Assembly (NCBI GenBank): GCA_943737045.1
Contig: CALSFV010000100.1
Location: forward strand, 62,001-126,000
Reading direction: 5' to 3'
DNA length: 64,000 nucleotides
From: Parapristionchus giblindavisi
Taxonomy: Eukaryota > Nematoda > Chromadorea > Rhabditida > Diplogasteridae
The notes beneath the pieces are model-generated. The model was not told the origin of the DNA, did no database searches, and saw only the letters and a program-made list of their open reading frames with translations. Made by a program: the position numbers and the translations under genes. Within the stretch, counting starts at the first letter, position 1, and every line of letters begins with the position of its first letter. Shown here piece after piece: positions 10,872 through 23,646 of this stretch.

Positions 10872-13800
10872 TTAGAAACAAACAGTCTGTGTGGGATTTC
10901 TAAGATGTAATTCTTTACTAATCATTTCAGCAGTAATTGGATGCATTGAATGACGTGAACGAAGGAAATTCTCTCTTGCTTCTTTAGATGATAATGACCA
11001 TCCAGTCAAATCTCTTAACATTATCAATCAATAAATAGATTGATCTACCCTAATTTATACCTATAAACTGGTCTACAGTATTTGAGTCTTCCTTGACTTT
11101 TCACGAATCGAATTGCACGAGGAATGATTGGTTCCCATCGAGATTTAACACATAGACGAATCCAACTGACAATGAATGATTATTGATTTATTGATTGATT
11201 GAAGAATAATCTTACTTAAGAACAATTTCACAATTCTCTGAATCATTCAATGAATACAATTTATTCATTGCTTCCAATTTGTAATGTTCAATAGATGGAT
11301 CGTGCTGAGAGATCAAAAGATAACTGTAATCAATCGATAAATGAATCATACCTGCCACAATTGGGAAATGAATTCAATCTGTTGAAGAGGTTTCATAGAT
11401 TCATAAGAATCAATAGTTATTGACTAAAATGGAGATAATTGTAATATATAATATAAATAGTTTGAATTATACATTGATATTACTCTCATCAGCGTCTATC
11501 CATTCCTTCAGAAGTTTATCACAAGCAACAACCATTTCCTCATCGTATCTGAATTAGTTAAAGAAGATAATAAATGTCTCCTTATGAATGTACTCACTTC
11601 GGTTTCACTGGAGGCATACCTACATCAAATAACCATTTAGACATATCAATACTATCAATAATATCTTTCTGAATAGATAATCATTATCATTTCATTATCA
11701 ATAACATATTATACCTTATCAGAAAAGTACTTATATAAATGATCCTTCCATTGGTATGTATCAATTGCTTTATGTGAGAACTCTTTGATATAATCTCTTA
11801 GATACTTTTCAAATACTTCTGAAGAAAAGGTTAAATATTGATAAGAGCTCTTTATCTCTTGCACTTCAATCTCCTTTATCACATAAGAATGATCGTGAAT
11901 GAATGGTATCATTCTATGTCTAATCCCTTTGTATGACCTATCATTCCATCCTCTTCTCAATATCAATCAATAGCAGATCTTTATCTACCTGGTCCTCCTA
12001 ATTTCTGTTCAAGAGTGAATAGAAGTGCAGATCCTTTTTCATATGGGACACATGAGAAAGCAACGTCTTCAAATATTGATTGATTATTAAATATAATGGA
12101 CGATATATACCTGGATCAACATTTTCATGTTCTTGTACAAGTTTAGTGAATGGATGAGTGGGATGGAATTGTTCATGGACCTACAATTGAATATATTGAT
12201 TGATGAATGAATAGATGAATAGATACAGCAGGGATCAGATTATTAGTCCATCCATTAAATGCCATAAACTGTCGATAACTTTCTGATACAAGTCTTCCAC
12301 AAATCTTTCTCTCAATGAACATTGTGAACCCTTCATTCAACCTTAATCAATAACTAATAATTTAGAATAATGTCATTTTATGTTATACCAAAAGTGCTCC
12401 CAACTACTATTGGTTACAAGATTTCCTGACCATGAATGAGCTATTTCATGAGCAATAACAGATACTAATGATCGATCTCCAGCCTTTAATGGAATAGATC
12501 ATATTGATTATTGTTTCATTAGATAACTTACAATAAGAGTAGGAGTAAGGAATGTGAGACATGGATTTTCCATTCCACCAAATGGGAATGATGAAGGAAG
12601 ACATACCATATCATATCTACCCCAGATATATGGACCTACTATTGTCTCTGCACATGCAAGAATATCTTCAGTCTTAAATAGAATTATTGATTGATTGATT
12701 GATGAATATAATACCTCGGAGAATTCCCAATGAGCTTTATCTACAACAGATGGTTCAGCCCATACAGCACATCTATCAGATATATCTCTTTTCTCAAGGA
12801 GACCAACAACGATAGCCAAGAGATATGAAGGAATGGATACAGGCTGAATGAATAAAGGTTATATGAATAGAATGAATAGATAGATTATACTTGTTTGAAG
12901 AAGAATGTAGTCCTTTCTCCATCACTCTTTGATCCTTCTCCAATGGAACTCATAAGACAAGTTAATCCAGCTGGTACATTAACCTATAATGTTCATGATA
13001 GAATGAATGATTATATAAGATATAATAACCTCAGCTTCATATGTCTGTTTGATAGAAGGAGTATCCATACATGGTACAATAGATCTTGCATGAATAGCTT
13101 GACATTGAGAAAATAGATAAGGAGCCTTTCCATCTGTTGTTTGTTCTTTTTTCATCCATTGAAGAGCTGGAGCATCATTCGAAGTTGAATATACTATATT
13201 GACAGTACTGAATTCATTATATTGATTAGTGTATTCATTGAGTTCATGAATACATTTCCTTTCCAGCTAATCTCTTATCTTCAGGTAGATATATAGATAG
13301 TTTAGAACCAAAGAATGTATAAGTATTTGGAGCTATTCTGAATTCAACATCTATGCCATCGATATTGATTGATCGAATTGATAGATCACGTATATCAAGG
13401 AACTGAAAAGGAATGAATTGATTGAATTGAATGAAAGATATTGATAAGTTCAGTTTGATCAAACGGTCAAAAGGAGATGAATAAGAAATGATGACGATAT
13501 AATATGAGAAAAGAAAAGATTAGTCTATAGATTACTGTAGTTTGAAATGTTTTAATACCAAAGAAGAGTGATAGATTTGCATTGTCACGTGGGACAAAAT
13601 GAGAATAGATTAAAATGAAACTTCGGATTTGAGAACAATTATCTATTGGCTAAAATATATTATAGAAACATAAAAGATAAAAAAGTCTAAACTGACTAAT
13701 TTAGGAGTATCTTGTAGAATCTTGACTGAAAGTGCTACAGATCCAACTAACATACGGAGTTCAAAATGGACATCCCATTTTATGGCCATATGAGTCACCT

Positions 13801-13979
13801 ACAATTTATCAAAGCCATGCTTGATTGTACTTTAATATATTAATGTATCTTTAGAACAAAATAATAATAATGTTACTTACAATAGCGTGTTCAATATTAG
13901 AACATGAACATGGATCCTTCCTTTGTCCTTTTCCTCCTTTTCCTCTTTTCATAACAGATGGTAGAGGATGTTCACACAT
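10872..13979 (-). CDS. LTA4H: M1 zinc aminopeptidase, leukotriene-A4 hydrolase type (copy A)
   Basis: Zinc metallopeptidase that trims N-terminal residues; vertebrate relatives also hydrolyse leukotriene A4. Eighteen exons close in phase from ATG 13979 to TAA 10872, giving about 635 residues (family about 610). Exon limits include 13881-13979, 13697-13798, 13254-13402, 13030-13207, 12532-12672, 12389-12483, 12227-12341 and 10872-11013. Visible signatures: substrate loop GGMEN in [13 protein letters not shown]; zinc site HEIAH with the third ligand Glu in LNEGF; the catalytic Tyr in VPYEKG; and the C-terminal [10 protein letters not shown], matching the carboxylate-binding Arg region. The N-terminus (about 33 residues) has a Gly/Lys run and CSCS. 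A tandem paralogue lies upstream on the same strand at 16831-19783. Aminopeptidase chemistry is well supported; epoxide hydrolase activity is not. Confidence 0.9.
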
Positions 13980-16055
13980 GAGAATGAAAAGACTTCAATT
14001 GAATCACTTCATATTCTTATCTATCCCTCCTTTTTCGCTCTTTTGACTCCGCCCATTTATATAATCCTACTCTTTGTCTTTCTATTGTATATGAGATTGA
14101 AATAGAACGAAGACTCTCTTATCAGACTCGGCTTGAAACACTCTCACAATGGAATAATCACAAGAGAATACAAAAAAGTAGAATGAGATATTAAATAATA
14201 GACATCATTCATTTATATAATATACTAAACGATTAAACTGTCAATCTCGATTTATGAACCTTACTGACAATCTTTTATTATCATCATTAGTCGTCTATGC
14301 AATTAGCAAATTTGCAATTTTATTTAATAGATTATACTATTATAATGAATGGAATGTTGTACGTACAATATGAAGATAATGACGACATAATGATAGTCTC
14401 CAGATGTAATCTTAACGTTATTCGGAGAAATGATATGAAAGTCTCTTATCAATTGTAGTGATAAGTAGAGTCACGAGGTGAATGAATAGATAAGATCGAA
14501 CTGAAAAAGATGAACTAAGATAATAATAACCGCATAATTGAATATATTATGATACTCTCAACTGCATTAACCTTATAATCTTTATGTTCCTTTGATCATT
14601 TTAAGTCAAAGGAACATAAGTCTTCATGGCACTCATATCAAAATTTCATATATACATTGACTCTGCCTTTGATCTTATGAATTTCCTTTTCTACTACTGA
14701 ATGATTAGAACCATTTGCAGCTTTGTGATTGACAAGGTACGGAGAGAAAGTCTGTCGACGTTTCAATCATGAACAACTACTGTCACTTATGAAATAGATA
14801 GAACTTTACAATCATCCTTCAAGAGATATCTTAGACAATATATGATAGACTGAATATTGGTGGACACATTTATTATCAATTCCAATGTATGATATATATT
14901 ATTGATCTTTTAACATCTATATAAGTCGTTAAGTAAGGCATAGGAAATATTTTTTTTATCGAATGGGTTAGAATGAACTTAGAATGAAATATACTTATTT
15001 TATTCAATCCAATATCTTTTTAATGAACAAAGTGAACTTACAGAATGATAAGATATCGATAACAAAATGAAGAGAAAAAAGAATTCATAAGGCATGCTAT
15101 GAATTTTTGATTCGGTGAATTGAAATTTGCTGTTTTTTTTCTCGAAATTGTTCGTCTTTTTTTCGGAATTTGATAATTTTTCGTTTTTGTGCATTCTTAA
15201 AATTAATCTTTTTTCGAACTGCTTAGATGTACATATAAAAACCAACAACGCCGCCTCCTGCTCATTCTCGCTACCTTTTTTATAATGATGCGGACTCCGC
15301 CCATTGTACTGCGCGGGCACTAACACCACACTGCTGAAACGTACTTACACTAGTAAGAATAGGATACAGAATGAAAAATCAATTAAATTAAAGATAACGA
15401 AAAGGTACCAATATAGGTTTGAGTGTTCATTAATGTTAAAATAAAAATGTTATTGTGGTATCCCGTCTTTGCACTTTTTTCACACTCAATATTTTTCAAA
15501 TAACAAATGAAGCAGCTACATTCAAATGGTGAGGTATTGTCCAGGGTCGTTCGAAAAATATATTTCGGGAAAAAAACTTTTTGGCATAAACGCAACATTT
15601 TGTGATGAATTTTCAAAATTTTTTGTTTAAAAAGTTTTTTTTTTGTTAATACTCGAAGATTTCCATACAGATTTATTCGAATGTTACCACGTGCGATACG
15701 GTATAATGAACAACCACGAGAAAATGGATGATTTGAGTGTCGTGATGATATACAATATTGAATTTAATGATGAATCATATGGGACAACATCGTAGAGAAT
15801 CAATCAATCAATCAATGGTATAGCCATTCGTCAAATTCAAATTCAACTTTTCTTTTTACTCTTCTCTTCGTTTTACATTATCCTTGTCCTCATCTCGAAG
15901 ATTCATCATTAATCGACAATTAACACTTTATTCTTCCAGTAATTCTCATAATATTATGGCTAATAACACTTGATTATGCAAATACATAAATATGGCTTTT
16001 CTACTAAATAAAAATATTCTAAGAATAGGATTAAGAAGGAAAATGAATGAGTGTA
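13980..16055. other. Spacer between the two LTA4H paralogues
   Basis: No exon with supporting signals was found. A 38-bp hairpin at 14582-14619 has 14-bp perfect arms (ending CCTTTGA) and a 10-bp loop. Positions 15000-15329 contain a minus-strand frame of 109 codons with no family resemblance. Confidence 0.45.
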
Positions 16056-16817
16056 TATCACGCCTGTCACGAGAGAATCGAGCTGAGAATGGGAAAAATG
16101 CGAAAATGGTAAAATGAGTTAGGACCATTTTTGGATATCTCTGGGCATGCCCTACCAGCACCTCTCGTTTCACACACTCTCTCGCCGGAGAGTGAAATAA
16201 ATAGTGGGAAGAGAAAGGGAGAAAACGATATGTTTCATTCTGCGCCGCGTGCTCGAGACCGTGCGGTGCAGAATGGAATGAAATGGAATGAAAAGGAATG
16301 GGCGAGAGAGTGTGTGAAACGAGAGATTGTGGGTGGTGAAAATGACTTCAAATCATCTGGAATTTTCCAAGGGGATGAACCATACGAACGCATTAACGTA
16401 TTTTTTCGCAAACCCCTCATTTGAAAGCGTATGAAAAACTTAATAACATACTGGAAAAAGAGCACCCCTTTTTCCTAAATTTTTGAGTTATTTGCTCAGA
16501 AGTGTAGCTCAGTTTAGAGGCATTTTCATGATCTCTGGTTTGTTTAGATCGATAGAGCTCGAAAAAAGAGCGGGGGTAATTCTTGTGACACTTTTACGCT
16601 AAAACGCACAAGAAGCGAGAAATTTAAGATCAAAGTTGCGGCTTCGCCTTACCGAACCGGTGTATTGATCCGCAAAATGAAAATTACATAATGAGACTTT
16701 GGGGGCTGGTAGGGCATGCCTAGAGATATCCAAAAATGGTCCTAACTCATTTTACCATTTTCGCATTTTTCCCATTATTTTCATTTTTAGCTCGATTCTC
16801 TCGTGACAGGCGTGATA
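16056..16817. mobile_element. Foldback element flanked by TA, with a nested hairpin
   Basis: The ends TATCACGCCTGTCACGAGAG and its reverse complement are flanked by TA on both sides (16054-16055 and 16818-16819). Arms continue as near-perfect inverted repeats to about 16155 and from about 16700. Inside the left part sits a second hairpin, 16160-16330, with arms around CTCTCGTTTCACACACTCTC. The right end is only 13 bp from the stop codon of LTA4H copy B. There is no coding capacity. Confidence 0.75.
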
Positions 16818-16830
16818 TATCATAACTCAA

Positions 16831-19783
16831 TTATTTCTTCTTAAGTAATGATTCAATTTGAGCTACTGTAATAGGATGCATATTCATCTTTTCTTTCTCA
16901 AATTGATCAATAGCACGTTGACGAGACAAATCCCAGTTGAAAAGTTTCCTATTAGAGATGAAAGAATAAGTTCAATTTCAATATACGATATACTTACTGA
17001 TATGTAGTCTTACAGAACTTTAGTCTACCGTACTTCTTAGCGAATTGAAGAGATGGAAGAATGGAAGGTTCCCTATTTGAATGATTAGATGAAGAAGAAG
17101 ATTAGAAGATGAATACCATTTAGATAGAAGACCAGTCTTTAACCATACAGATACAAGTTCACTATTACCACTTGATGTAATACCAAATTCAGATTGAGAT
17201 AATATATTCAACTAAAATAATACAATTGACATGACATCTAATATACAGTAATCTGACCTTAGAATGATCGATAGGAGCTCGTTCAGATAAATCATTCATA
17301 ACAAATATCTAAATATATGAATAATAGATAAAATAAGATTGAGATATACCTTCTGTGAAGCAGAAAGATGAGTGAATTTATCAGATGAAGGATTATCAGA
17401 TAAGAGATTATTAAGTACATCATAACACTGAATAGTCATTGAATCATCTTTGAATCTATAATCAATCATATTAATATATTGAATGAATATGAGTATATAC
17501 AATGGCTTAGCAGGGGGCATTCCTTCTCCATATATCCATTCATTAACTATTCCTTCAATCTTCTTCATCTTTGGATATCTTTCATACATTGATTTCAGCC
17601 ATGTTTCGGTATCTAATGATTTAGATGAAAATAATCTAACATGTTCCTTCAAGAAAGATATCTTCTCTTCTTCATTTAATACTTCTTCTTCGATATACAT
17701 TAGAAGAGCTGATCCCTGAATCAATCAATCAATCAATATATTGATTGATTCATTCATTAAAATACCTTTTCATATGGAACTAATGAGAAAGCATCATCAG
17801 GATCTTCTCCTCTATTTGATAGACGTAGTTTACTATGTTGAGGAAGAACATCTTTAATTACTCGACCCAATGACTGTAATACATAAGATAAAGAGAATAC
17901 AATTTGATGTGAATAACTTACATTAAATCCACCTTGAGCATTAAAATCTCTTCTGTCATTACCATATACTTTACCATTGATTAATCTCTCTAGATACACG
18001 GTAAATCCTTCATTCAACCTTCAACTCATATCATATTGTTTAATCAATTAATCGATAGCTCATAAATACCAGAAATGATTCCAATTAGCAGTAGTAACAA
18101 GATTGCCAGTCCATGAATGAGAGATTTCATGCGCAATCACTGATACTAATGACTTATCTCCTGCCTTAATCAATCAATCATTCAATGAATCAATCAATAT
18201 GATATCATAATGATAAACAAACAATGATAGTAGGAGTAATGAAAGTGAGACATGGATTCTCCATTCCTCCATATGGGAATGAAGCTGGTAGAACAACCAT
18301 ATCATATCTACAATTCAATCCATTCATTCATCTATTCATCTATTCATTCATTAACCTCTTCCATACATAAGGACCAGCTATATCTTCAGCTGCTTGAAGG
18401 AATGTCTCTGTCTCATTGAATTCCTATCAATCAATCCATCCATAACTACACTATTCACTCATATACCGTACCTCAGCTGCTGAATCCACTATCGATTTCT
18501 CAGCCCATAAAATTGAACGAGGACCAATTGGACGAGATTCAAGTACACCAACAACAATTGCAATCAAATATGATGGAATTGGAATATCCTAGAGATATAA
18601 TATAGTTTAGAGAGATGATATATAATAAGGATAGACAAACCTGAGAGAATGAATATATCCATTCATTAGATCCACTTGTATCACTATTCACCGAGACAGC
18701 ACTCATTAGACATGTTAACTTCGCGGGCACTGATACCTAGTATCGTTCAATAGATAGTATGATATGAATGGATAATGGAGATATTATACCTTAGCAGAAT
18801 AAGGTGCCTTGACAGCAGGAGTATCTTGACAAGGAAGCATTGAACGAGCATGAATAGCCTATAATGAATAGATATGGTATAGATATAATGAATGAAGAGA
18901 CAAACTTGACATTGAGAGAATAAGAATGGTCCTTTCTTATCACTTGTTTGATTAGATGAAAGAAATTGAAGAGCGAGAGCAGAAGGAGATGTATTATAAT
19001 ATACTTTAAGTGATCCTTTCATTCCTTCTGATAGAATACTATCTAATTGAACTGTAAGCACATCTCCAAGAGCATCTGACACCTATAATGAATCATTTAC
19101 TCTTGTATATCACTACAATCTACTTAATGAGTACTGTAATTTAACGATAATAATCATAAAGAGATACCTTAGAATAGTTAAAAGGAGTCATCACACCATT
19201 CCATTCAACATTAGATACTGTTAATGAACGACCATCTAGTTTCTAAATTCAAACATTATACATCCATTCAACTAGCAATGTATTATCAAATGTATGATAT
19301 GCTTATTGTTAGTCGGTTGAGGTTAAATAATATATACCAGAATATTAGTATCAACTATTCCTTCTATTTGATGAGTAACTGATCCTGATATAATCTTCTC
19401 TCCCATATCAACCTATAATAGATTACTATAATGAAGATGATAGATAGACTACAAACCTTCCAATCCATATGAGTTGATCTGATAACTGCTTTGTCGAAAT
19501 TAGAATAAGATGTAGGATCAGCCATTGTACAAATAGAAGAAGAATACTCTGAAATGATTGAATGAATAGTCAATATAGATGTAGGATTATATTATATTAA
19601 CCCTCGATTAAGTAAATCTAGATTATACAAAATACCTTTAGCTTCAATGAAACGGTATGAATGGAGGAGAAATAATAGAATAATAGAACAAATGATAGAT
19701 ATGATAATCATAATAGGATTTAAGAATAAAGAATGATAAGAATAAATTATAAAAGAAGTACGAGAATGACATAGCCGAATCAT
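16831..19783 (-). CDS. LTA4H: M1 aminopeptidase, LTA4H type (copy B), probable membrane-anchored form
   Basis: Tandem paralogue of the gene at 10872-13979. Eighteen core exons run in phase from 19457-19525 to 16831-16948. Catalytic signatures are complete: [18 protein letters not shown] plus LNEGF (zinc ligands), VPYEKG and GRLKFCK. A further 5' exon, 19636-19783, begins with an ATG directly after ATCTCTCAG and joins in phase to an extended exon 19457-19548. It adds about 57 residues containing one hydrophobic segment, [20 protein letters not shown], giving a predicted type II membrane protein of about 653 residues. An internal ATG at 19525 would give a soluble form of 596 residues. LTA4H relatives are normally soluble, so the anchor is unusual; it is inferred from frame continuity, not proven. 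Confidence 0.88.
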
Positions 19784-19835
19784 CTGAGAGATCTCTTTAT
19801 GGTACAATAATGAGATATGCAAATACTTTCAATTA

Positions 19836-20090
19836 CTAATTATACTCCACAGCGTTCTCATGACTTTCAAAGCAAGAACGACCGCTCAACATACAAACTC
19901 TCTCGAATACAATGGTCTCTCCTTTGTCTTGCTTTGGAAGAAAAATGGCTTGGACCAGAATACTGTGACTCTCAACGTAGAATAAATGCACTAACTTTTT
20001 TTGAAAAGTAAATAAAGTGGAAGAGATTGGTTGAGATAATCGAGATATATTAGATGAGAATGAACGAATCAATGAAGATATAGAAGACAT
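19836..20090 (-). CDS. Hypothetical small protein, possibly mitochondrial
   Basis: An 84-codon minus-strand frame between the methyltransferase gene and LTA4H copy B. The N-terminus MSSISSLIRSFSSNISRLSQ is Ser/Arg-rich, lacks acidic residues and resembles a mitochondrial presequence. The rest, including LPKQDKGETIVFERVCML, is not recognised. The opposite strand of this stretch is also open (19817-20011), so which strand codes, if either, is unclear. Confidence 0.3.
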   Translation of the reverse strand: MSSISSLIRSFSSNISRLSQPISSTLFTFQKKLVHLFYVESHSILVQAIFLPKQDKGETIVFERVCMLSGRSCFESHENAVEYN

Positions 20091-20240
20091 CTACCACCTC
20101 ATTCACTATCTATCATAAAATATACTCCATTACCTAATATTAACATTTGTCATAGATAATATGCATTGGGAAACAACCAATCAATAAATTCAATGCCATA
20201 TCATATTGGTAAATAATTTATCGCATATGAGATAAATATT

Positions 20241-21032
20241 TTATTTGACTGAAATGAAGAATAATTGAATGTCATCACATGCATATTCATCCAAATCTTC
20301 ATTAGATACCATTTCAATATTGAATTCATTATTGATTATATCCATAAATTGTTTCTGTGCTTCAACTGGCTCTCCTGGAGTAAATGACAACTAGGAAACA
20401 GAAGATAATAATAAAGGAAATGAATGGTACCAATATCTCTTTTCTCATATCCAATTAGAGTCTTCGTTGCATTGATTCCTTTGATTGTATCTAATAGAGC
20501 ATTCACACTATCTCTATAGTACACACAATCAATTACTAATAACAGATCAATATCAATATTCTTAAATGATCTTTGATCTTTGTTACTCAATTAATCCTTC
20601 TCACCTTATCATATGGTATATTCCAATCTAATGAATCACTCTTCACTTCTCCTTTCATTACACCTTCATTCAATTTGATATTCTTCATAATAATATCGAT
20701 TCTATCAGGTAGATCAGTAGCAATTACATTACATTCCCCTATACTAGCACATCCAATCGATACCACTCCTGTTCCTGATCCTAATTCCATTATCTCAACT
20801 ACAGTAAGATAAGATAAATGGTATTGATTTAGTGATACCTTCTTTCCATTGATTAGATCTGATCTTTTGGATAAATAATGAATAGCAACTAATGCTGAAT
20901 CCCATACAACTCCATTCACATCTACAAAGAGTCACTATATACAACTATTGAAAGGAGTACAATACCAGAATCCAATTGTTGAGATATAACTATAGTAGAA
21001 TCACCTACTTCAATTTCTCTATTAAATGACAT
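20241..21032 (-). CDS. VCPKMT: METTL21D/VCP-KMT type protein-lysine methyltransferase
   Basis: Seven-beta-strand SAM-dependent methyltransferase of family 16; the nearest remembered member trimethylates a lysine in VCP/p97. Five exons: 20966-21032, 20839-20921, 20605-20793, 20431-20560 and 20241-20374, giving 200 residues (human about 229). Signatures: VVWDSALVAIHYL, the SAM-binding MELGSGTGVVSIG, the acidic strand NVIATDL, and the family-16 motif DCVYY, followed by IGYEKRD. Two junctions use an AG slightly downstream of the first one available (GTTGAG at 20795-20794 and CTCCAG at 20376-20375), which restores the frame. The ATG lies one base after a TTTAG. LEO1 ends 195 nt upstream on the same strand, so the two may be co-transcribed. 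Confidence 0.82.
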
Positions 21033-21227
21033 TCTAAACGTAATACAATAGACAATAACAAAAATTATATTTAATAGATATTTCATCAAGAAATTCAACT
21101 TCATCAAGACTAGTAATAATTAATATACAAAAAATGTATTTATATATGAACGAAATATAAAGTGAAGATTAGAATGTGAACAAAATGGAAGAGATCTCAA
21201 TAGGATATTATATTATATATGATCATC

Positions 21228-23259
21228 TTAATCACTTTCTTCGTCAGATGTAACAATTGTCTTCTTTTGTTTCGTTTTATTTCGAATAGCCTATAATGAT
21301 GGTAGATAATATTCGAGAATATCACATTTTCATTTCCATTCTCTCTTATGAGTGGTCTTAAATTATTCGAATTCGAATGATGAATTTCGAATGATTTCGA
21401 GTTTTCGAAATTGCTCGAGGACTTTATGATAGATAGATATATACCGAATCATCACTATCATCATCTGAGTCTTTCTGTGCATCTTTCAATCTTTTTTCAC
21501 CATCATCACTATCGTCTGAATCCGATTGTCCAATAAGAGGACCATCATATTTTGATCCTCCAACTTTCTGATAACGTCCTTTGATTGCATTCAATGATGA
21601 TTCATCATCTACAATCAATACTATTTATTCATCTATTGATATACAGTATACCAGAATGATCTCTTCCTTCTAAGAATGAAGATGACAATCCACTATATCG
21701 TCCTTTAGTTCTTGTTCTTCCTTGTGCCAAATCTCTTCTATATGCAGCTCTCAATGCTTCTTCTTCTTTCCTCACTAATTCCTATAATACAATCAATGAA
21801 TCAATAGAATCAATAATATCGTATTCATACTTGTTTTTCAGAATCAGGATTATTTCCAACATTAGAAATCATCTTGACTTGACCAGATTTACGAGTACGG
21901 TCAGCCATTGTGAGTGTAACCTGTAAAAGATATGGTAAGTTCCATCAATCGATAGATTATAGTAATACTTTTTTATGTGTAGCACTTTCAGTGGAATGAG
22001 GACGGAAGTTCAATTTTTGTTGGAATACAGCTTGTCCAACTAGACCAGTTCCCTTTAAATACATAATATGATAAGAATAAAGAATTAATGATACCTGTCG
22101 TATGAATAAATGATTATGATCATTAACTTCTAGTGTTTGTACATCAAATATTTCATTCCCCAGATACATTGACATCCTCAAACAATACATCATTTAATTA
22201 TTCACGTATCATCATGGGTTAGTAGATGTACGTAAAACGTGAGGTACAAAACTGACATACAAAGTACTCTATGCTATTTCATCCAATAATTTTAATATAA
22301 TTAATATATGAACTAACGTTCCATCACTCCATCTAACCATCTTAGCATTACTTTCCTTAAGTTCTTCACCATCTTCACCAATTATACTTCTCCATCGAAC
22401 AGTATTCTCTACCTAAATGAATCTTATTCCATTCATTGTTATTCTTATTCAAACCTTTAATTTCAATCGATTTCTTCCTTCAGGATCAAGTGCATCGTCA
22501 TCGTCATCTTCTTCATAATAACTAGGATCAAATGGTTTCTTTGCTACGGATAAGAAATTAGGGAGACGAACAAATGTTGGTTTGAATGAAGGAATATCCA
22601 TATCAACCTGATCAAAGAATCAATCTGATCAAGTTAAAGTAAAAAAAGAAGAATCATAGAAAATGATTGTAAAATAGGCTAACCGCAACATTTTCAGAGT
22701 CAATGTTGATAGGAGGAGCTTCCTCTTCTTGTTCTTCTTCTTCTCCTTCATTATATTGAGATTCTCTTTGTTCTCCTCCTTCTTCATCTGATTCAACTCC
22801 TATAACGATCTATCATATTCATATAGCATATGATATAGTGATTACGTCTTCGTGGACTTCCTTCTCCTTCAGAAGATGAAACATCTTCCCCGAATAAAGC
22901 ACTCGATTCACTCTATAATTACACTCAATACAAATAGTTCATAATATCAGTATAACTACAGAATTAATTAAGGATCAATTGCAACCTTCTTCTTAATAAC
23001 ACGATCTTCATCTTCATCATCGTCATCAGAACTCATTACTCGCTTCTTCACAGGTGATCCACTCTCTATAATTAGTCTCATAATCACAGTACTTATCATT
23101 AAGTGTAATACCAGATTCTGATTGAGGTTCTATCTTCATAGGAGGAGGAGATGCAGAACGATGAGAAGGAGCAGAATCAGATTCATTGCCTCCTTCCTGT
23201 TCTCCTCCGACTCCTCCACTTCTCTCACTTGCTTCGGAATCTGAGGAGTTTGATGACAT
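21228..23259 (-). CDS. LEO1: LEO1, PAF1-complex subunit
   Basis: Component of the RNA polymerase II-associated PAF1 complex, which acts in transcription elongation and histone modification. Twelve exons from 23112-23259 to 21228-21290 join in phase to give 423 residues. The N-terminal third is acidic and Ser-rich ([21 protein letters not shown]). The conserved core reads [70 protein letters not shown] and LTMADR, closely matching animal LEO1. The C-terminus returns to Asp/Ser-rich sequence and ends TSDEESD. The ATG directly follows GTTTGCAG. It is divergent from CNOT11, with 387 bp between the starts. Confidence 0.95.
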
Positions 23260-23646
23260 CTGCAAACATTGAAACAAGGCTTACATTGAAATTAGCAATG
23301 AATACGACTAAATATATAAATTCTATTCAAAATTGAATATGAACAAAAATTAGATTCAAATGTCTGAACCTGTACCGCGATCTTCTTTAGAATTCTATTT
23401 CGCGGCCGCGATCGCGATCGCGGCCGCGAAATAGAATTCTAAAGAAGATTTTTCTCCAAAAGTTGTGATGTATGAACATTCGGAACGTTTTTATATTGTG
23501 CTTTTTTACGGTTCTTGTTCCGGATGTTCAATTTAATGAAAGTAATATTTTGTTTTCTCTGGATTTTGTTTACAACGTGCTGAAAATATGATTATATTAA
23601 CACTTGCCATTCATATATCTTTATCGTTATCATTATTATCGTTATC
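23260..23646. promoter_or_regulatory. LEO1/CNOT11 divergent promoter region
   Basis: The space between two divergently transcribed housekeeping genes. It contains the 70-bp perfect palindrome at 23380-23449. No coding sequence is seen. Confidence 0.6.
23380..23449. repeat. 70-bp perfect palindrome with GC-rich core
   Basis: The two 35-base arms are exact reverse complements with no spacer. The core is GCGGCCGCGATCGCGATCGC and lies in otherwise AT-rich DNA. It contains two GCGGCCGC, GCGATCGC and two GAATTC sites. It could form a cruciform or bind dimeric factors, but such a run of rare-cutter sites could also be a cloning or assembly artefact. Confidence 0.95.

Noticed and set aside
15000..15329. 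109-codon minus-strand frame
   Set aside because: Biased composition (Lys, Phe, Ser), no family, no splice or start context; probably chance.
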